From Candolleomyces eurysporus (lineage: Eukaryota; Basidiomycota; Agaricomycetes; Agaricales; Psathyrellaceae): a DNA stretch of 64,000 nucleotides. A model generated the notes under the pieces. It was not told the DNA's origin. It did no database searches and saw only the letters and a list, made by a program, of their open reading frames with translations. The DNA lies in the NCBI GenBank assembly GCA_027579435.1, contig JANBPK010000778.1, positions 1-64,000 of the forward strand, written 5' to 3'. The position numbers and the translations under genes are program-made. Each line of letters opens with the position of its first letter. The stretch's first letter is position 1. Positions 38,569-51,100 of this stretch are shown in pieces.

Positions 38569-40879
38569 TCAGAACCAGCCCGATTCCGCAAACTTTATAC
38601 TGGCCTCTGCTGGCGGCTTGGTGCTGTCAACGGATCCAACTGCATCGTTCCACGTCGAAACTTCCACATTCTGGCTGTCACCTGCCCACGAAGAAGGGTT
38701 GCGATTAGACGACGCCTAAAGGGTAAAATGGTAATTTTGCGGGACTCACCACCATCCTGCACTGCAGTTGGCGCGATACATCTCAATCTAGCGGAAGCCA
38801 GGGAGACGTAGCACCAACGATGTCGCAACGCCTGATACCCGGGCAAAATTACGGGTTTCCACTTTTCCAAAAGGTCTTTAGCCCGTTTGCGGAAATAATA
38901 CATCCTGTCTCCCGGTATGACACCTGGTTCGGTGTGCGTAATGGAGTAGAGTTGGTGGAGCACACCTCTCCGCTAAAATGAATGAGCAAAACAGATGAGG
39001 AGACTGCCAACAGAGTGAATGAATCAATGTCCGAAAACTCACCACAAGAATCTGACCAAGGCCCTCACTTCCCGCGAGATCGAGTTCCTCCAACTTCCGC
39101 ATGAGTTTGTGCATCTCCCAATGCAACATCATATTGGCAGGCGCGCCTTTTGAATAGTATCTTCCGCCTCCCAGGTCAGGTATAATCCCAGTAAATTTCT
39201 CCTGTAATTCCTTCTGCCACTCCACCGCCTCTTGTAGCTGAAAGGCAGAGACCATTGAGCCACCGGTGAATTGAGGCAACTCTGAAAAGTCAAAGAGGTT
39301 CAGTTGCGCGTTCCACTCTGTGTTGTCCTCGGTATAGTTCCCGATGAGCCGAACCTCTTGTAAACTTCCCTGTTCTCTCGACTGTACGACTTCGAGAAGT
39401 GTTGAAGGTTGTAAGATGGGTGTTCGTAGTTCCGGCTCCCGTGCCAGCTCGGAAGGCCATCGTAGTGTCAGGATCTTCAATTTTGGTAGTACGAGGTGGT
39501 GTGCCAGACTCGCCAGCTCATAATCCTCCAACATCCGCACGTCCAGATATTCCAAGCTTGGACAGCCCAGAAGAAACTTCCTAAACTGCCCGACGTCACC
39601 AGGGGCAACGTTTTCATCCAACCTCAACCGCACCAAGGAGCCTGAACACCCCGACCGTTGCACAAGATCCGTCACGGTTTGGTAGAGAGGATTCTTGTGG
39701 AGGAAATATGCTCCATGGACTTCGAGCACCTTCAGCGAAGGTACCGTCATTTTGGCGAGATGTCGTAGGACGTCGACCCCCTGAATCACAGCCCCGAACC
39801 GTAAACACAGCCTCGTCAGTCGAGGAAGCGTAGCAGGCTCAGGCAACCGGATCGTACTCGGCACTATGTCCACCGCATCGCATTCGATCTCTTTCAACCG
39901 TTCATGGGCACGGGTGTCCAGAAGGAGTGTATGGTAGGACGTATCTCGTTTCGTTTTGCTTCGATATACCTCTATCTGATGCCAAGGCAAGGAGAAATAG
40001 AATGTCGTGTTGTTGCGTGTCGAACCTTGGGCACCGACTGTGGTCGTCGTGCCCAGAGATACGTGGCGAAGGGATGGCGCGTTGGCGAACTGGTCGACGG
40101 TGAGAGACCTCGGTCCTCGAACGTATTCCCCCCNATTCTTGGCCCCACACGTTTAATCCGAGTTGGAGTTTGGTGAGGTTGGGTAGGGGTGTGGCACGGT
40201 TCAGAACTTCCAAGAGCTCTGTTGAGATTTCCATGATCGCGACCTTCCAACGGTCGCAGACTTCGATGAGGATGCCGAGGGTCTCGATAACCTTGGATTT
40301 GTTGACCTTCCAAACCTCTTGCGATGAGGAGTAGTAGAATCGGAACGATATCTTCATGGAGCCCGACCGCTCTAAGAACACTCGAAGTCGACGATTCATG
40401 GCTCCATGCTGCATCGGGGTGATGGGACCAATAGTGTTGAAGTACGAAACTGGGGGAAGGAGGGACCAGAGAACCTGGTGGGTCGTTGCTGCGGCATTCC
40501 AGTATCTAGAAACCCTGCAAACCAGACGCAAGGGATCGCAATCTTCCAGAGTCGGGTCGAATACCACAAACTCGAAGATGCGCTGCCAAATTTCGATCGG
40601 GATACGCCTGATGCAGGAGAGTGCGGAAAGGTGCTGGGTAATGGCTTCGTAAGCATTCTGGGACCCTGCGGGTGGATATAAGGCTTCGGTTTCTGCGGAA
40701 AAGCTTTGATAGCTCTGTCCATATAACTGTTGGAATTCATCTTCCAGATCCCGAAGTCTCGAGAGGAGCTCAATCCTTTCTAGGTCTGAGGGAGCTTCAT
40801 TGCCTTCAAGAACAGTCTCGATGGTGGTCTTGTGATGAACCTGAGAGGGCAGAGATTTCGATTGACTGCGGAAATGCAT
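38569..40879 (-). CDS. F-box / leucine-rich-repeat-like protein
   Basis: Minus strand, about 730 residues over three exons; the introns lie near 38999-39060 and 38690-38755. The N-terminal half has a helical segment (ELLSRLRDLEDEFQQLYGQS) and then the F-box typical of agaricomycetes: RRIPIEIWQRIFEFVVFDP, CRVSRYWNAAATTHQVLWS. The remainder shows LRR-like repeats (for example LPNLTKLQLGLNVWG, LPRLTRLCLRFGA, LPKLKILTLRWPSEL, CPSLEYLDVRMLED). Such proteins usually serve as substrate receptors of SCF ubiquitin ligases; the target is unknown. The N at 40134 puts the downstream part in another frame (GLNVWGQE, then EYVRGPRSLTVDQF); it is probably an extra base call. The start at 40879 is the first in-frame Met; an upstream exon cannot be excluded. 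Confidence 0.8.
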
Positions 40880-43800
40880 GTATCTATCGACTACAGCATA
40901 AGGTGGATTAGCTCTTGCCAGACTTGGAAGACCATTAGGGACACTTACAATGTCGTGGATGCACTTGGGCTAGCTCTTTGGAAGTTAGGCGCCCGTAATC
41001 TGGGGAAACGTGTGCAAAGTGACAAGCTGTGGGGATGGAAAACCCGGAACAGGTTCCGAGAAAGTGATCATTGCATCACTTCGGATAAGGAGAATATAAA
41101 TCACGTATACAAAGAATCGGCTACATCGAGAGTCAGAGGAATGAAATAGAAAAAGGCTTGAACGATTGGCGACTGGAGATTGACCTACTCCCCACTCCTA
41201 GTTCCAAGGTTGATAGCGGCCCTTTAGTTCTGCGTTACTCAGGAACCACTGACGGCGTCATGAACGTCGGGAATGTCCCACGGTACTGCTGAAGCGTTCG
41301 TACCATTACGGAGAAGAAAAGCCAGGACAGTACTCAAGAGCCAGGAGATTTCAGGAGAGGGAAATTGAGGGACCCGAGGGCGCATATATGACCGTATCCA
41401 GTGAGGGAATGGGAGCAAGGAGGAAAGAGACTGGAAAGAGAGGATTCGAGGCGGGCGGCGCTTTAATTGGGTAGAGAACGTCAACAGATACAAACACCGC
41501 GCGACGCGGCGGCCGCGATCGGGGTCGTCAAGTTGGGAGTCGGCCCAGTGCCAGAGTCGCGTTCATGAGTAGTACAATATGTTGAAGCTCTGCTCGAGCA
41601 GACTTGACCTCCATAAGAAAGCCAGGTGTGATCTGGGTGTCGACGCACCCGCAACACCTAGCGCTGCACTGGCACTCGGGAAGAGGTTGTCTAGTGATTG
41701 TTTATGTTACTGCAAGAATTCCATTATCTAGTTCCAAAATATTCAATTGCAAACCCAAGAGGTAGCTAAGTCTTTGTTTTTTACTATAACAATTCTTTCC
41801 CCTCGTCAATCTACTCCAACCCCATGGTTTCCATCCATACTTCATCAGTGCACTCTCGACTCCCGTATATCCCTTAGCTATGAAAGGAAACATGTGTTTT
41901 TTGCTAACTTTGTTTCTTGGAAATAGCGCATCCCGCCTTCGGAAGACAAAATTTAAAGCAAACAACCAAACGAGTAGAAACCATCGATTATCGATTATCG
42001 GCAGACCGTTTCTGAGTGAATGCTCCAAGTTTACTTGGAAATTACCATACGGCGGCGCATCTTCGTTTGACAGTACATGCCCATCATGCAGCGCATACAC
42101 CAGAAATAGCGATTGAAATACGTTTAGGGATCGGAAAGGAGGTCGCACGTTCTGCCATCTTGACGAAGTCGGAGTTTCAGCTAGTCCCTGGAAATCCAAG
42201 CTCCAATGACCTTATCGTTCTCCATAATATGGTCGAAAACGACCAAGCTGGAGGGTAAATCAGTCATGCCGATAATGAATGAGATATCCCAGTGTCCCGG
42301 GGTAAACGTTGATCTAAAAAGACGCTTAGAGACCTACCTGTACATACAAACATGTGAAGGGTTCGGCCTGGCCCCCATAAATGAGAGAATTGTCATGCCA
42401 TTTGGGGCGGGGGAATATCACAAATGTGTTCTGTAGGGACAAAGCTTGCCCGCCCAGTGGTGTTCATCCTGTGTATTCCCACAAACCCTCGTCCCTGGTA
42501 GGCTTCCTTCTTCCAAGAAACGTTCTGCGACTTCGTCGAAAGAAATCATGATACTCAATATCCCCGATTCGTACTTGTGACGGAACATCTTCGTGACCGC
42601 CATCAGCCACGTCCACACGGTGCATGATATCGACCGCCAACGGTCCACTCTCTGTCGTTTGTCCAGGGTCTTCTCTTCTATCCAGGGTCTTTGCTGTCCA
42701 TTTGGGTCGAGGAAGATAGGAGAGCGGCGATCGCAGTCTCTATCTCGTCGAATTTGGCAAGGACCTTGTTCCAAGCGACCTCGTCCAGTCTCGTCAACAA
42801 CTGCCGGTCAAGGAATCTTTACTCTGACGCTTAGCAAATCGGATCCTCTTGCCAGTCGACATCCCAGAGACTGCGCGTTGCGGAAAAGGGTGGGTGTGCC
42901 GTTCGGTCCACAAGTTTGATAGCGAAGCCGATGGTCCGAACGACGTTCTGGACNGAGGTAGGGCGATGGCGGGTGTCAAACATAGCGTTTGTAAGGAGCG
43001 CGAAGCAGCGAAAATTTGAATGGTGGTAGGCTAGGGGAAACGTTGTGAAGAGAACGTGGCACTACAGACGGCACATCCGGCTAACTTGTTGCGCTTGCTT
43101 GCCAAATCATTCGAATACGAATCTTGAAGAGGACGACGTCCTGGCCGAATTCGATGACTCACACCTCCAGGCTGAACTTGGCCACACTCTCATCCTTAAT
43201 GGTCGACGAAAGTAACTTATACGTGGACTGGATACTTACTCTTCAAAATTGACCCTCCCACACCCTCCTCCGGACCAACGCACTCCGAGTTGCACAACTC
43301 GGCAGCAGAGGTTCTCATGGTCCAGAGCCCGATAGTGTGCTGGGAAACCGAACGAGGGCTGCTCCAGAGCCGCAAGCAGCACAAGGTCAGCCGTGTCTTC
43401 TTTATCGAGAGATGGATACAAACTCACCTCTGTCGACCCAACACTTCTAGCGCAACTGCTCACTAACTTTGCGGCGTAGGCTTCTAGCCAACTTCCCTAC
43501 TATACCTTTCAGGATTGCTTGACGGCAGAATGTTTTCAACAACCATGAACAGTGGCGCTCACAATTTTGTGAACCTGGAGCCTACCACTCGTGCAACCGA
43601 GACGAAAAAACTCTTCCCGGCTTATCATTCGAATTCGCTGGAGATGGATCTCGCTATTCGGCAGTCAGCCGCAGCGGACAAAACCTAATAGCCTTCATGA
43701 AGCCAGTCAACATGTATGTCTGATCTGCTTAGGAATTTCGAAACGAAACTCATAATATCTTGACAGTGACTAGCAAGTCCCGAGATGAAAATTGAAATGC

Positions 43801-44204
43801 AATAGGACCTATACTGAGAATCTATTGTACCCAGGGTTCATGAATAGCCTCGTGCTGACGTCAAACCACTGGTACGTCAAGATTGAACCTTCAAGCACTG
43901 ACCGACGCCAGTCGATAATCATTGGATCTTGGTCCCAAGGGGGATAGATGCATCTCGGATAGGTAGGAGGTGCACATGTGGATTCCAGGGTCTGACCCAA
44001 TTGACCCAATTGGTAGAGCGACAGTCAAGCATCTTTGAAACGTCACACAGTCCATTGAAGGGATTAACGTTAGGAAGAGACCGAGACCTTACGGATGTGG
44101 GGGTTATTTACATAAATACTTCATCACCTTAAAAGATGGCACTTCACGATTAAGGGGACAACCTTCCCTCCTCTTCCTTTTACCGTCCCCCAGCTGGCCG
44201 CAGG
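40880..44204. other. Gene-poor stretch with unassigned coding-like fragments
   Basis: No complete gene was found in 3.3 kb. Fragments that read like degraded coding sequence are 41702-42199 (-, 165 codons, no domain), 42418-42960 (-, pieces VVRTIGFAIKLVDRTAHP and LLTRLDEVAWNKVLAKFDE in different frames, with an N at 42953), and 43100-43230 (+, EEDDVLAEFDDSHLQAELGH). They may be remnants of one or more lost genes. A direct repeat TTGACCCAA occurs at 43998-44013. Confidence 0.35.
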
Positions 44205-46419
44205 ATGAGTTCGCCCAACCCACTCCTAGCCCTTTCCATGGATCAGATGAGCGGAGTCTCTGCTTTTTCTGTCGCGGTCGCGACATTGGCGGGTTTAACG
44301 GCGTTCTACGTTGGCGGCGAGATAAAGGAGCGCTGGAGGAGGCAGGGTCACGCCAGAATTCCAGGCCCAGCGCGCCTTCCGCTCCTCGGTAATGCCTTGC
44401 AAATACCTAAGAGTCACATGTGGCTCGCGATGGGTGATTGGAAGCATACATATGGTACGTTTCCTTCATTTTTATGGGTGGTTCTTCGATTGATAGTCTG
44501 TTTATGAAGGCGATCTTGTCCAGCTGGACCTCCTGGGATTTAAAATTGTGGTCATCAATTCTGCTAGAGTTGCAAAGGATCTGTTGGACAGAAGGTCGGC
44601 GTCGTACTCTGATAGACCTCACACGGTATGTCGTCGAAACTTTTAAATGACTCTCTGCCCCTGGAGTACTAAAACTCTTTTAGACCTTCGTGATAGAATT
44701 GTGCGTCCTGCGTGCATGTCCGTTCGCCTAAAATTCTTGACGCATTTATGCTTATATTCAGGGCTGAATTCGGCAAGTCGACTGCTTTACTGAAATACGC
44801 CGAGCCATGGAAGCAGCAGCGCAAAATCATCGCCCACGAGTTCAGCAACTCGAGCACTATCTCTCGCTACTGGTCCCTCCAGGAGCATCAAGCACGACTA
44901 CTAGTCAATTCTTTATTGAAAAATCCCGGACAAATGAGACGGGAAGTCAGCATGTAAGTGTGTGGGCATGTGGGCGTGGCCGCGACATTGTCGAACCGTC
45001 CCTCATCCATTGACGCTTCTGATTTCTAGGCGTCTGATGCTCGCGGTCCAGCTCATCGCTTACGGGTATCCCGTAACATCCCCCGATGACGAATGCTTGC
45101 AGCTAGTCACGGAGTCCCTCCGAGATTTCACCTCGGCAGGCAAGCTAGGAGCCTATTTGGTAGACTTCTTCCCAATCTGTTGGTACCGTTCTTTTCGAGA
45201 ACTAGACTCTCTCTAATCCCCCTACTCCTTTCTTTAGTAAAGTATGTTCCGGAATGGATGCCCGGCGCCGGATTTCAGCGAGAGGCAAGGCGGATGAAGG
45301 AGACTGTTAACAAGGCTTGCCATATGCCGTTTGAGTGGACCAAGAGACATTTGGTGAGACCATCCATCTACATGACCACCCAGCGCGGACACGGTGCTAA
45401 TTTTATTTCCAAAAAAAAAATGAAACTTACAGCCGACGGGTGAAGCACAGATGCCAAACCTCTGCGGTACCATACTCTCTGAAGCTCAGGGACCTTTATC
45501 TCGAGAGGAAGAAGAGACCATCAAGTGGGCGGCGATCAGCGCCGTTGGCGCCGGTCTCGATACCGTACGTTCTCAATCATAATATTCTGAGCTTCATAAT
45601 TGCTGAGCTATGGTCTTTTTCAGACTGTCGCGACCACGCTTGGATTCTTCTTGGCAATGATGGTAAATCCAGAAGCCCAGAGGAAAGCACAGGCAGAGGT
45701 TGACTCTGTGGTTGGCTCAGAGAGGCTTCCATCGATCACCGACCGGTCGTCTATGCCATACGTTCGTAGTGTGCTCACGGAAGTGCTGAGATGGAACCCT
45801 CCTGTGCCGTTGTGTGAGTGTCTTCAGCATCTAACCTAGGGGTTTTTTTGCTGATCCATTTTGTTATACAGGTCTCCCTCACTCGTCAGGGAAAGACGAT
45901 TTCTACAATGGATATCACATACCGAAAGACTCTATCATCCTTCCTAACATATGGTAGGTTTCCGACTCGCTGTGACTGACCAGTATTGACGGTTTCCCCA
46001 GGTTCATGACACATGATCCAGAAGTCTACGAAGAACCATCGAAATTCATGCCTGAGCGATTCAATAATTCGGACGCTGAGATGAAGAAAGTCAACGAACT
46101 CGTCTTCGGCTTTGGTCGCAGGACTTGCCCCGGGATGCAGTTTGCCGAAGGGGCTGTTTTCGCGATTATCGCGACAACACTCGCTACGTGTGATATATTG
46201 CCAGAGCTAGATGACAGCGGCAAGCCGATTCTACCTGAGCTTAACTGGTCGGATGGTGTAATATCGTATGTGACTTTTCCACTAAAAGATAGATCAACGA
46301 CTGATCTGAATCTCTCTCGAATCCTGACTAGACTTCCGCCGGACTTCAAATGTAAACTGCAGCCCAGATCACCGAAAGCTCTCTCGCTGCTCGTTGACGC
46401 GAATTTATCTCTGGAGTAA
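44205..46419 (+). CDS. Cytochrome P450, separate family
   Basis: About eleven exons with GT-AG introns. The protein begins MSSPNPLLALSMDQMSGVSA, followed by a membrane segment and the hinge RIPGPARLPLLGNALQIP. Landmarks are EPWKQQRKIIAHEF (C-helix), AVGAGLDTTVATTLGFFLAM (I-helix), EVLRW (ExxR), FMPERF, and FGFGRRTCPGMQFAEG (haem Cys). The last intron starts at GTATGTGACT near 46269 and ends near 46331, giving the tail LPPDFKCKLQPRSPKAL; unspliced reading is also open. Hinge, exon plan and C-terminus differ from the two arrays, so it belongs to another P450 family. Likely ER-bound; the substrate is unknown. Confidence 0.88.
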
Positions 46420-48107
46420 ACTATTTCATCATTCATTCCTCGGTGTGGTCGTTCAGTACCACAGTCAGTTCATTAAAATTATTAGTGCATTCCATATTTT
46501 TGGGACCCACAACGGTTGTGTACGTTATTTATCCTTCTTTATTCCCTTTTTGCTAGAGAGCTCTGTCCATGCATATCCTCTTCCCTTCCTTATTCTCCCC
46601 ATGTAATTGCACCATTGTTTCGGCACTTTCAATTTTTGCGCCGTCAGACTCGCATCCAGACTTGGCCCCGTTCCCCGTTATTATCTGTTGTTGTACAATG
46701 TCTGAAGAATAATTACGTCTCGCGTTTCCCGGGATCTCTCCCAAGGCTAATTACTTGACACAGAAGTTCACAGGCGAGCCCGTAACTGGTCAGATATCGA
46801 GACCATTGACGTCAACGTCCGGATCACAGTGGATTCAATGATCCGGACCTTCGCTCAGTCTCCCCTCCGAATGCACCTTGCACCACGACGTCCGAGTCCA
46901 TGAAGTCGTGCCAAGCACTTGACGCTCAATTTTATTCTTTTACGCGATCTAAAGAGTCGTACGCTTGATGCAGATGGTATGTCAGAATTATCAAGGCTGC
47001 ACGACGAGTCACCGGAAGAGCAAAAGGGACTGGCCAGTGAGACGTGAGACATCTGCTGGTACGTTGGATCAGGGCAAGAAATTTTCACCGTCGGACCTGG
47101 CATGGAAAATGCTTCCCGATCGCTTCGAAAATCCGATCACGAGTCTATAAGGTGTATAAGGACTTATTGCACGACGCTCTGAAACAATGGGAGGCTGAAA
47201 TTCTCCGATTATCAAAGGAGGACGCCAGATTGGAGCACGAGGAATTCATGAAAACGTCTCCGCTCTCGGGCGCCGCAATTGAATATCTGACCATGGATTG
47301 GAATCGAGTTTCGCGTTGCCGACCTACCTCTACAGAAAGTCCGATGGCAAAAGACGACATATGTCGTGAAAAGAAGGCACCTCCGGATCCGCACTTCTGT
47401 TGCGCTCCGAGTCCGGGGTAGCTAGGTCTCTTTTTGCGTTTACTGTGAACCGCTTAGTCTGTTCTTATTAGTTTTTTTNAAACTGTATTTACGTCCTGCT
47501 CGTTGAAACATTATTTGCCGATGCTGAATTTAAATTTTCCCGAGATTCGAACTGACCAGTGCAGTGATCCATCTGATAGAGCAAGGATCGGACAAAGTAT
47601 AGGGCTTTTTGGTCGTTCATTCAAATTCCCACCCACTGATCCAATTCCTATTCTTAGGCCCTTGATTTACTACAAATAGGCTAGGCTACCCCGGCGAGAG
47701 TAATTGCACCGAAATCATCAGTAAGCCTGCGGAGCGAGGTTGAGATTAGTATTCTGGCAGACGAAATCTAGGTTGAATGGCGAACAGATCTTGTGGAACC
47801 CACAGAAATTGACCCTTTTAAAGAGAATATTATTTCCACCTATCATATATTTTATTTCTTAGCTTTCCTTGACTTTCCCAACCTCGACTTCAACATTGCC
47901 AACTTGCCGGGGCTAGACGCGACGCGATTTGCTTACGTAAGATTATATGGGGACCCTTTTTGGGTTTTCATCGCGTGGATCCCTTCCAACGCGCTTACCC
48001 CTTCATGCTCAGGCTTTCCTCCTTCATTCATGCACAGCTACACCCACTCGAACTGGGATGGTAGCTACAAAACGAAGCAGGAAAGCTCTACTCACTCAGT
48101 TGCCCAA
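46420..48107. other. Intergenic region with a short unassigned frame
   Basis: A plus-strand frame at 47044-47421 (125 codons, helical and charged: KDLLHDALKQWEAEILRLSK) has no recognised domain and an uncertain start. It could be a remnant or a small gene. The rest shows nothing identifiable. An N lies at 47479 in a T-run. Confidence 0.35.
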
Positions 48108-51100
48108 ATGGAAGTCATTGGGAGCATAGCGGATTCAAGTTCAGCGCCAACGACAGGTCAAGCTATCGCCCATGGTTTTCTACTCGACGCCAGTAGACCT
48201 CTCGTAGACGACGGTGAAGGGGATCAAGCGAAAAGGTTAAATCTTGAACTAGGAGAGATAAACGGGTCGGTATGTATCAGTTTTGCGGAGACCCTGAGTC
48301 GATAAATGTTGACGGAAATGACAGGATGATGCCTCCGGTGCCATGCAAAGGGCATCCATGGAGTTTGATACAATGTCTTTGGATAGTCTATTCGATGATC
48401 AAGTACAGTCACGGACCACGAAGAAGATAGCATCGACAGCAACGGTTCACCTTAATGAGGTACAACGTAACACTAGGCCAAGTGTGGTTTCGCAATCAGC
48501 GGCAGGGCGTCAAGCCAACGGGACTCAAACCAATATCGAAGGGAGGAACAGCGGAAATACCGTCTCGGTGCGTACTGTTTTGTCCAAGTCAAAAGTCTCT
48601 TTTATTGAACTCTTGACAGGGAGACATCGTCGAACCTGACTCAGTATCGCTGAACGGCCTGTTTGATGAAGATGTTTCTGTGGTAAGTGCCTGTCCTTTA
48701 AAGGTTAGGCCTTCTCTTGCTGAATGAATCCTCGCGAATTTTAGACGCTCGCATCTCCTGTTGCAAAGCGGTCAGTTCAAACTCGAGGCACATCTCCACA
48801 AACCGAGTACAAGTCGCCAATCAGAGCAAAGCCTTTGTCGCAAGATAGCGACGCGGCCCACTCAAACAGGAGGAGCCGTGTGAGCTCCGAGAGAGGGGAA
48901 ATACAATCACTCTATAGCGTTGATGCTGAAGGGGAGGATGAGGATGAAAACGTGGAAGTGATCGATTATACGGTTGGTGGCTTGAACAAATGTCTCTCCG
49001 TTTTGCTGACTTCTGTCAGAAACCGCCTCCTCCTCCAACGCAAAAACGAGTCTCAGGCATTGATCAGGTACTTTCTATCGCCTCTTACAGCTTTTTTATC
49101 TGAAGCTAAAACGTATCCCAGGCGAGGAAGAACGCCCAGCCGACGCGTCCACGTTCACCATCTCTCGATCCTTTCGCGGGATTATTTACACCGCCCCCCG
49201 AGCGACCTCCTGCTAGATCCAAGAGGAAGAAGAAGAATCGAGTTCTCGCGTTTGTCGCCATTCCATCACTACGGAAGGGGACTCGAAAGAAGTACAAACG
49301 AATGTCTGTCGCATTTCAGGATCCTCGTCCGCCGCCACCGCCCCCGGCCAATAACCCCAGTTCCACTCTTCAATTCCGAGCACATGCAACCCTCGCTGAT
49401 GCCCTGGCTGTCGCACATCAGAGTAACGATGCCGCACTTCGCGCGCAAGAAACGACCGTCCCCCCGCCTAGTGCGAAAGATCCTCCATCCAAGCCACCCG
49501 CACCCTCCCCGCCAGCTAGGATACCCAAGCGTAAACCCCCTAAGGACCCCGATTTTCGTCCACCCAAGAGACCGCGTACCGAGTCCAACGCTACGCCTGC
49601 CACCAAACAGCGGCCTGTGTTGGCTGATATCACACCCAAATCAAGACCTCCACCGCCGTTTTTCTACGATTCCAAGAACGACTGTCTGCAGTTATTCCTG
49701 ACAAGGCGCGAGTTCTGGCCGGACACCCCTCCCTCGGAGCCGTGGATCGTTCGACCCAACGGTCAACAAAGCGATGATGAATATTCCGTTGGCGGGCTAT
49801 GGTCGGACGAGAGCTCCTCCGAGGACGAGGACGAAGACGAAGACGGCCCCGAAAGCGAAGAATCGTTCGGAGACGGCGAACCGCGGGGGCCCGTAGCAGG
49901 TCCCTCCACGCCCCCGAGGGTCGATTTGGCCGAAATGATGCGCCAGAAGACGTCGTCCGCGAAGAAGCCCCGAGCTGAAGGAGCATCCCCCAGTTTCCCC
50001 TCCCACAAGGCTTTGGGAAAGCGCAGAGCAGACCCGTTACCGCCAAATCCGTTCTCGCCTTCGACGGTTCTTGACCCTGGCGCCTTTGTTTCACAATCGC
50101 CGTATAATGCCAACCAGTTCTTACATTCCCTCCCTGTTCCACCTGCCCATCGCCTGGTTGGGTCATCTGGCGCTCAACAAACGCAGAGCGTAACGATCAT
50201 GAACGTCTACCGAAATCCACGGGCCTCGGAAATCCTGCTATCCTCACTAAGCTCTCCGTCGTACCCGGAAGACACCAACAATCCATCGTCTGGATCGTCT
50301 TCGTTGATGGGAGTGGGTGCGGTGGCCCACGCGCATCCGGAAGATGACATTGGTTCGATGAAAGATCCTTCACCTTTCCTCACCAACCCGGACATGCATC
50401 TGGATGATTTGGCATCTTCGTACTCGATGACGACCATAGAACAGCAGCACCATAATACAGTTTGGGGCACCGGGTTGGAAGGTGACGATAGCGGTATTGG
50501 TGGGCAGCAGGAGGGTTATTGCTTTGATACAATCAATCCTACGCTTTTGCAGCCTTCGGGTGATTTCGTTGTGGGCACAAGCGCGGTTAGGGATGGAGAA
50601 TGGGACGCCTACCTCGCAGATGAGGATGTTCAGGATGATGACGAGCAAGATTCCCGACAAGACGATTTGGTTGTTCCACGGTCGCAGAAGCAGAAGCGTG
50701 CTCGGTCAACGTCCTTTTCCGATTTGTTCTCCTCCTCGTCCTCCTCGTCCTCCTCCTCCTCGCTCGACGTTCCGCTTTCTCAAAAGATTCCATCGACTCG
50801 GCAACCGCCAAAACAAAAACGAGCGGCGCCTTCAACTCATCACCAGCTCGATGTTGGAGATATACCCACGTACGAGTCTGATTCCGATGACGAGGATTGG
50901 AATGGGAACGATGGTGGAGGCCTGAGACGAGGCAAACGGAAGAAAAAGAAGAGAAGCGCGAAGGCCTATAATCTGGACAGCGGACAATCTGACGACGAAG
51001 ACGAGGACGACGGTGACCGTGACGCCTCTTCTGACACCACGAATTTGAAGACAGACCCTCTGCCGAAAGCCAATCAAATGTTCCCAGTCGGACCTCCCAA

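Noticed and set aside
41702..42199. A 165-codon minus-strand frame as a gene
   Set aside because: No domain, no splice support, and the surrounding sequence is gene-poor; kept only as an unassigned fragment in the intergenic entry.
43990..44060. Possible tRNA (TTGGTAGAGCG string)
   Set aside because: Only a D-arm-like motif is present; there is no T-loop or acceptor stem. A short direct repeat of TTGACCCAA explains the look.
47530..47620. Possible tRNA on the minus strand (GTTCGAATC-like string)
   Set aside because: The arms do not pair (T-stem mismatched), and no acceptor stem or anticodon arm could be built.
49630..50166. A 178-codon minus-strand frame inside the zinc-finger gene
   Set aside because: It is antisense to a continuous, domain-bearing exon and has biased composition caused by the acidic and proline-rich plus-strand coding; a shadow frame.
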